Source: UM-FILTER-40-17 sp032251335
GTDB lineage: Bacteria > Bacteroidota > Bacteroidia > Flavobacteriales > Flavobacteriaceae
DNA length: 64,000 nt
Reading direction: 5' to 3'
NCBI GenBank assembly: GCA_032251335.1
Contig: JAVVDW010000001.1
Location: forward strand, 186,001 to 250,000
The notes under the pieces were generated by a model, which was given only the letters and a program-made list of their open reading frames with translations, did no database searches and was not told the DNA's origin. Positions 59,152-64,000 of the stretch are shown in pieces. How positions within the stretch are numbered: position 1 is the stretch's first letter; every line of letters begins with the position of its first letter. The position numbers and the translations under genes were made by a program.

Positions 59152-61542
59152 TTAATTCCTCAACGGTTTTCCTGTTTGCAGCATGTGCTGAATCCGTTCT
59201 AGGGTTTTGCGTTCGCCACAAAGCGACAAAAAGGCTTCGCGCTCTATATCTAACAAGTATTGCTCGCTCACCAAAGTTGGTTCAGACAAGTCGCCGCCGG
59301 CCATCACATAAGCAAGCTTATTGGCAATTTTATGATCGTGTTCAGAGATGTAGCGTCCTGCTTCCATACTGTCCGTGCCGACCAAAAACATACCCAAAGC
59401 CTGTTTGCCCAACACCTTGATGTCTTTCCTGTGGATGGGTTTTGTATATCCGGCTTCGGCCATGAGCAGGGCGTGTTTTTTAGCTTCTGCCAATTGCCGG
59501 TCTCTATTGACCACGACCACATCTTTACCCGGTTGAAAAATTCCCAAATCGTAGGCTTCATAAGCTGAGGTGGAAACCTTTGCCATGGCAATCGTGAGGA
59601 AATATTCCTGAAGTCTGTTGAGTTCTACATCATTTTTTTGGAAGGTGTCTGCGGCACGTAAAGTCATTTCTTTAGAACCTGCACCTCCGGGAATGAGGCC
59701 AACGCCAAATTCTACCAAGCCGATATACGTTTCGGCTGCTGCAACAATTTTATCGGCGTGCAACGTGAGTTCGCAGCCCCCGCCAAAGGTCATTCCGTGT
59801 GGCGCTACCACCACAGGGATAGCCGAGTAACGCACACGCATCACAGTGTCTTGAAAAGCTTTAATAGACATGTTGAGTTCGTCAAAATCTTGTTCGGCGG
59901 CCATCATAAAAACCATCATTAGGTTGGCACCGACCGAGAAATTGGTTCCTTGGTTGCCTATTACCAAACCGGCGTATTCTGTTTCTGCCAAATCAATGGC
60001 CTTGTTGATACCCTGAATCACGCCACTTCCTAAGGTGTTCATCTTGGATCTAAATTCTACATTGAGTATGCCATCTCCCAAGTGTTGAATAACAGAATCG
60101 TCATTGCTCCATATTTTTTTGCTTTCGCGAATATTGTCGAGTATGATAAAGGCATCCTGACCCGGTATTTTGGTTTGAGATTTGGTGGGAATATTGTAAA
60201 AATAAGTAGCACCGTCTTTTACGGAATAGAAGTGCTTGCTACCCGATTGTAACATGTCTTTTACCCAGCAAGCTACTGTCAGCCCTTCGGCTTCAATGAG
60301 TGCCAAGCCCTTTTCGATGCCAACCGCATCCCAAATTTGGAACGGACCGTGTTCCCAACCAAATCCGGCTTTCATCGCGTCATCTATCTTGTAGAGTTCG
60401 TCCGAAATTTCTGGTATTCTGTTTGAAACATAGGCAAACAAACCGGCCAAATTACGACGGTAGAATTCGCCTGCTTTGTCTTTTCCGGAGATGAGCACCG
60501 GAAATCGGTCTAAGACACGGTCTATGGTTTTGGTTTGTTCAAGTGTAGCAAACGATACTTTTTGAGTGGGTGCGTATTCGTAAGTATTGAGGTTGAGTGC
60601 TTTGATTTCTTTGCCCTCTTTTTTGTAAAAACCCTGACCGGTTTTGCTGCCAAGCCAATTGTTTTCCATCATTTTTTGGATGAAATCGGGCAGTTGGAAA
60701 AGCTCATGGGCTTCGTCATTGGGGCAGTTTTCGTATAGGCCGTTGGCCACGTGTACCAAGGTATCGAGACCCACCACATCTACGGTTCGGAAAGTGGCCG
60801 ATTTGGGTCTCCCTATAACAGGTCCTGTGAGTTTGTCTACCTCTTCTACGGTCAATGCCATGTCTTTTACGAGGTGAAAAAGGCTTTGGATGCCGTAAAT
60901 TCCCACGCGATTGCCTATAAAAGCCGGCGTATCTTTTGCCACCACTGCCGTTTTGCCTAAAAATTTCTCGCCGTATTCGTTGAGAAAATCTAACACTTTT
61001 GGGTCGGTTTGCGGACCGGGAATCACCTCAAAGAGTTTGAGGTAACGGGCGGGATTGAAGAAGTGTGTGCCACAAAAATGCTTTTGAAAATCCTCACTCC
61101 TACCCTTGCTCATAAACTGAATGGGGATTCCTGAAGTATTGGAAGTGATCAGCGATCCGGGTTTGCGGTATTTTTCGATTTGTTCGAACACTTTTTGTTT
61201 GATATCCAAGCGTTCTACAACCACTTCGATAATCCAATCGACCTCGCTTATTTTACTCAAATCATCTTCCAAATTGCCTACAGTAATGCGTGTGGCAAAT
61301 TTTTGGTGATAGATGGGTGATGGTTTGGATTTAAGCGCGGAAGCCAAATTTTCGGTTGCTATGCTGTTTCTGAATGTTTTGGACTCCTTGGTAAGGCCTT
61401 TTTTCTCATCTGCGGGTGTCAATTCACGCGGCACGATGTCGAGCAGTAAAACTTCGACACCTATGTTAGCAAAATGACAGGCAATGCCACTTCCCATAAT
61501 TCCGGAACCGATGACGGCTACTTTATTGATATTTCTTTTCAT
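59152..61542 (-). CDS. fadN: Bifunctional 3-hydroxyacyl-CoA dehydrogenase / enoyl-CoA hydratase, FadN type
   Basis: The 796-residue protein carries out hydration and NAD-dependent oxidation in beta-oxidation. The dehydrogenase half comes first (GSGIMGSG, 12-19, then FCGTHFFNPARYLKLFEV) and the crotonase half second (about 490-700, with PHGMTFGGGCELTLHAD and VEFGVGLIPGGAGS). This is the reverse of E. coli FadB and matches Bacillus FadN in order and size. It follows the MarR gene by 25 bp. Confidence 0.94.
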   Translation of the reverse strand: MKRNINKVAVIGSGIMGSGIACHFANIGVEVLLLDIVPRELTPADEKKGLTKESKTFRNSIATENLASALKSKPSPIYHQKFATRITVGNLEDDLSKISEVDWIIEVVVERLDIKQKVFEQIEKYRKPGSLITSNTSGIPIQFMSKGRSEDFQKHFCGTHFFNPARYLKLFEVIPGPQTDPKVLDFLNEYGEKFLGKTAVVAKDTPAFIGNRVGIYGIQSLFHLVKDMALTVEEVDKLTGPVIGRPKSATFRTVDVVGLDTLVHVANGLYENCPNDEAHELFQLPDFIQKMMENNWLGSKTGQGFYKKEGKEIKALNLNTYEYAPTQKVSFATLEQTKTIDRVLDRFPVLISGKDKAGEFYRRNLAGLFAYVSNRIPEISDELYKIDDAMKAGFGWEHGPFQIWDAVGIEKGLALIEAEGLTVACWVKDMLQSGSKHFYSVKDGATYFYNIPTKSQTKIPGQDAFIILDNIRESKKIWSNDDSVIQHLGDGILNVEFRSKMNTLGSGVIQGINKAIDLAETEYAGLVIGNQGTNFSVGANLMMVFMMAAEQDFDELNMSIKAFQDTVMRVRYSAIPVVVAPHGMTFGGGCELTLHADKIVAAAETYIGLVEFGVGLIPGGAGSKEMTLRAADTFQKNDVELNRLQEYFLTIAMAKVSTSAYEAYDLGIFQPGKDVVVVNRDRQLAEAKKHALLMAEAGYTKPIHRKDIKVLGKQALGMFLVGTDSMEAGRYISEHDHKIANKLAYVMAGGDLSEPTLVSEQYLLDIEREAFLSLCGERKTLERIQHMLQTGKPLRN

Positions 61543-61567
61543 CTGTTTGTGTTTATTGTTTTTATGG

Positions 61568-62038
61568 TTATGTCGTTTTTTCCAAATCGTATGATTTTAG
61601 TTCGGTTAAATACACTTTTTTATTTTGTACAAGTTGGATAATGGTTTCAATGACTTCGTAGAAGTGGTTAAGTTTTCGCTCCGTAAGGGTGTTTTTGACC
61701 ACGTCGTTGAAATGCAATACTACTTCTTTGGATGCTTCCCGCTTTTTGACGCCTAAAGGTGTTAAACCTATCAACACGCTTCTGCCATCGTCGGGGTTTC
61801 GCGATCGAACAATCAGACCTTTTTCTTCCATTATTTTAAGCGTACGGGAGAGACTGGTGGCTTCTAAACCCATTTTGGGTCCCAAGGCCGTAGAGGGTGT
61901 TCCTTTGATGGGATCGATACTGAGCAATGCAAAACCCATGGCCATAGTCATATCTACTTTGCTGGCTTCTTCGTTGTAGAATTTGACGATGGCTTGCCAA
62001 GCTACGCGCAACGCATAATCAATTGTTTTGTCTTTCAT
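61568..62038 (-). CDS. MarR-family transcriptional regulator of the fad operon
   Basis: From the ATG at 62038 the protein is 156 residues with a MarR winged helix. The recognition helix region is GLEATSLSRTLKIMEEKGLIVR, followed by the wing RNPDDGRSVLIGLTPLGVKKREA. It leads the fadN-fadA-fadE operon and probably represses it until an acyl-CoA or fatty acid binds. A TTG seven codons upstream lies inside the -7 box, so I reject it as start. Two overlapping palindromes cover its promoter. Confidence 0.9.
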   Translation of the reverse strand: MKDKTIDYALRVAWQAIVKFYNEEASKVDMTMAMGFALLSIDPIKGTPSTALGPKMGLEATSLSRTLKIMEEKGLIVRSRNPDDGRSVLIGLTPLGVKKREASKEVVLHFNDVVKNTLTERKLNHFYEVIETIIQLVQNKKVYLTELKSYDLEKTT

Positions 62039-62056
62039 CTCTTGTGTAAAAGGAAT

Positions 62057-62092
62057 CAAATATAGTAAAATTTACTATGCACGCATAATAAA
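62057..62092 (-). promoter_or_regulatory. Promoter with overlapping MarR-type operator palindromes
   Basis: The minus-strand TATATTTG (62057-62064) matches the -7 box TAnnTTTG, 18 bp upstream of the ATG at 62038. A palindrome with 8-bp arms ATAGTAAA and TTTACTAT (62062-62078, one central base) overlaps it. A second, TTTACTATGC (62071-62080) and GCATAATAAA (62083-62092), has 9 of 10 matching arm bases. Dimer binding here would block the promoter. Confidence 0.72.
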
Positions 62093-62130
62093 TTGTTATT
62101 TTTTTAATGTAAATTTAATCCTTGAGTGAA

Positions 62131-63906
62131 CTATGATCTATAAATCCTGTCGTAGAGGTGTTGATACTTTTCTTTGACGTTTCTGCGCTTCAACTTGAGT
62201 GTAGGTGTTAGATGGCCGTCTTCTATCGTCCAAACATCGGGGGTGAGTTCAAATTTTTTGATTTGTTCCCAATGTCCAAAATGTTCGTTGATGCGATCGA
62301 CTTCAATTTGTAATAAGGTTAAGACTTTTTCGTTGCTAATGAGCAAACTATCTATTTCCGGCAATGGGATGTTTTGCTGATTAGCCCAATTTCGGATTTG
62401 TTCAAAAGCAGGTTGTACTATAGCGGCGGGCATTTTTTCCCCATCACCAATCACCATAATTTGTTCGATATAGGGCGATTGTTTCATTTGGCTTTCAATA
62501 ATTTGAGGTGCTATGTATTTGCCCCCCGATGTTTTAAACATCTCTTTTTTGCGATCGGTGATTTTCAAAAAACCTTCTTCGTCTATGATCCCGATATCAC
62601 CGGTGTGAAAATAGCCGTTTTTAATCACCGTAGCTGTGAGTTCGGGATCTTTGTAGTAACCCATCATGACATTGGGGCCTTTGCACAGAATTTCGCCGTC
62701 TTCCGCAATGGTTACTTCAACATGGTCTATGGGTTTACCAACTGTACCAATCTTAAAACCCTTATTTCTTTGGTCGTTTACGGAAATTACCGGTGAGGTT
62801 TCAGAAAGGCCGTAGCCTTCCATAATTGGTAGTTGGGCAGCTGCAAATACACGCGCCAATCGGGGTTGCAGGGCTGCGCTTCCAGATACCATCAAATCGA
62901 GACGACCACCCAAACCTTCCTTCCATTTAGAAAAGATAAGCTTGCGGGCGATGTTGAGTTTAAGATCGTAAAAAACACCATTTTCGTGGTTGGGTTTGTA
63001 TTTTTCTCCCAAAGCCAATGCCCAAAAAAACAATTTTCTTTTGATGCCTTTCAGCTCGCTTCCTTTTGCGTAGATTTTATCATACACTTTTTCGGCCAAG
63101 CGCGGCACCACCGTCATGACATTGGGTCGCACTTCTTTTATATTGTCACTTATTTTATCTATGGATTCTGCATAGTAGATAGAGACGCCGTGGTATTGGT
63201 AGAGATACAAAATCATCCTTTCAAATATATGGCAGACGGGCAAAAAACTGAGTGCTACAGAATTTCCGGAATCGAAGGGTACGCGCGGCGAACTGTCGAG
63301 TACGTTCGATACAATATTGTTGTGCGAAAGCATGACGCCCTTGGGTTTTCCGGTGGTTCCGGAGGTGTAGATAATGGTGGCCAAATCGCTTGGCAAAACG
63401 GCTGCTTTTCGCTGCTCTACTTCTTGCTGAAGTTGCTTGTCTTCGCCCAATTGTAGCACTTTGTCCCAATTTGAGCAATCGTCTAAAACGTTAAAGCTGT
63501 ATATTTCTTTGAGAAATTTCAAATTTTTCTGAACGGATTTGACTTTTTCAAAAACCTCTGAACAAGACACAAAACAATATTTCGCTTCAGAATGGTTTAG
63601 AACGTATTCGTATTCTTCTGTTGAAATGGTCGGATAGATAGGAACTGTTTGCGCGCCGGTTTGAAGCACGCCGATGTCAACAATATTCCACTCTGTTCTG
63701 TTGGACAGGGAAATTATCGCTATTTTATCGTTGGGCTGCACGCCTAATTTTACCAATCCCCTACTCAATTGGTTGGCTTTATCTAGGTATGCTGCTGTAG
63801 ATGTTTTTATCCATTTTCCGTCTGTTTTAGTAACCAATGCATCCTGTAAATGATAGCGTTCTAGCTGGTATTGCGGAAAATCGAAGAGGCGAGAAATTTG
63901 AGTCAT
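62131..63906 (-). CDS. fadD: Long-chain acyl-CoA synthetase (AMP-binding)
   Basis: The 591-residue adenylate-forming enzyme activates fatty acids to acyl-CoA with ATP and CoA, feeding the fad operon. Motifs are the P-loop TIIYTSGTTGKPKGVMLS, the fatty-acyl linker region with GYGLSETSPVI, GYFHTGDIG and the ITDRKKEMFKTSGGKYIAP segment with a catalytic lysine. It belongs to the COG1022 long-chain branch. No signal peptide is seen. It lies directly upstream of the MarR promoter on the same strand; the fadD symbol denotes function, not proven orthology. Confidence 0.92.
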   Translation of the reverse strand: MTQISRLFDFPQYQLERYHLQDALVTKTDGKWIKTSTAAYLDKANQLSRGLVKLGVQPNDKIAIISLSNRTEWNIVDIGVLQTGAQTVPIYPTISTEEYEYVLNHSEAKYCFVSCSEVFEKVKSVQKNLKFLKEIYSFNVLDDCSNWDKVLQLGEDKQLQQEVEQRKAAVLPSDLATIIYTSGTTGKPKGVMLSHNNIVSNVLDSSPRVPFDSGNSVALSFLPVCHIFERMILYLYQYHGVSIYYAESIDKISDNIKEVRPNVMTVVPRLAEKVYDKIYAKGSELKGIKRKLFFWALALGEKYKPNHENGVFYDLKLNIARKLIFSKWKEGLGGRLDLMVSGSAALQPRLARVFAAAQLPIMEGYGLSETSPVISVNDQRNKGFKIGTVGKPIDHVEVTIAEDGEILCKGPNVMMGYYKDPELTATVIKNGYFHTGDIGIIDEEGFLKITDRKKEMFKTSGGKYIAPQIIESQMKQSPYIEQIMVIGDGEKMPAAIVQPAFEQIRNWANQQNIPLPEIDSLLISNEKVLTLLQIEVDRINEHFGHWEQIKKFELTPDVWTIEDGHLTPTLKLKRRNVKEKYQHLYDRIYRS

Positions 63907-64000
63907 GTAAAGATTTGTTTGTTTTGCACTTGCAAAATAGCATAAAGTTATCGATTTCTTTAAATTTTGACGAAAATTTTATATTTTCTCTTCATCTCAA
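63907..64000. other. Upstream region of the acyl-CoA ligase gene, cut by the edge
   Basis: These 94 bp contain no gene. I see neither a copy of the MarR palindrome nor an exact TAnnTTTG box on the minus strand (the nearest is CTATTTTG, one base off). Confidence 0.4.

Noticed and set aside
1..64000. Search for CRISPR arrays, tRNA/rRNA genes, insertion sequences and phage genes
   Set aside because: No spaced identical repeats, cloverleaf-like or rRNA-like segments, transposase or integrase motifs were recognised by eye.

Overview
The window is a chromosomal stretch of a Bacteroidota bacterium, most like a heterotrophic Saprospirales/Chitinophagales/Flavobacteriia-type organism. The evidence is the family content (DUF2911, DUF4252 pairs behind an ECF sigma factor, a lipoprotein TlpA-like thioredoxin, an OmpP1/FadL porin, an OmpA-family lipoprotein, a FadN-type beta-oxidation operon), start regions without Shine-Dalgarno sequences, and repeated TAnnTTTG (-7) promoter boxes just upstream of genes. 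No rRNA, tRNA, CRISPR array, insertion sequence or phage gene was seen. The left edge cuts a small secreted-protein gene; the right edge ends just upstream of an acyl-CoA ligase gene.

Layout. 0-5 kb (mostly minus strand): a cut PepSY-like protein, a DUF2911 protein, aldose 1-epimerase, a lipoprotein MsrA, a membrane acyltransferase and D-Ala-D-Ala ligase. 5-11.7 kb: a Tat-exported Gfo/Idh/MocA oxidoreductase, a glyoxalase-fold protein, a small TPR membrane protein, a TlpA-like lipoprotein, an orphan hisIE, a CorA transporter and a DUF2461 protein. 11.7-16 kb (minus): a translationally coupled cassette of FemAB/GNAT-like transferase, DegT aminotransferase, polysaccharide flippase and hexapeptide acetyltransferase, probably making and exporting an amino-sugar-modified surface glycan. 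16.6-19.5 kb: proC-proB-proA. 19.5-26.5 kb: an S41 lipoprotein peptidase, an ECF sigma/anti-sigma-like/DUF4252/DUF4252 operon, and a large secreted Asp-box beta-propeller protein.

26.5-36.5 kb: a two-gene periplasmic FAD dehydrogenase (Tat lipoprotein small subunit plus a GMC flavoprotein with a C-X5-C-X3-C cluster motif), a ROK kinase, proline dehydrogenase, an OmpP1/FadL porin, an SPFH protein, an OmpA-like lipoprotein and a GNAT-nitrilase fusion. 36.6-47.8 kb (all plus strand): an alpha-glucan/sugar island with glycogen synthase, a second GMC oxidoreductase, a secreted double-VOC protein, an SDR, a GH63-like glucosidase, a glycogen-debranching-type enzyme and an MFS transporter. The tight packing suggests one alpha-glucoside/sugar oxidation pathway that I cannot name. 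47.9-55.8 kb: citrate synthase, a DDAH/arginine-deiminase-fold enzyme, an SUI1 factor overlapping a CPBP protease tail-to-tail, a coiled-coil membrane protein, an MsbA-like ABC exporter and phosphoglucomutase.

56-64 kb (minus): a fatty-acid degradation block, MarR regulator-fadN-fadA-fadE, with an acyl-CoA ligase gene directly upstream. A pair of overlapping palindromes covers the -7 box of the MarR promoter and looks like an autoregulatory operator.

The best candidates for undescribed biology are the GMC-VOC-SDR-GH63-debranching-MFS island, the Fe-S-type GMC pair, the sigma/DUF4252 module and the MarR-controlled fad operon. All functions are read from motifs and remembered family features; no database search was run.
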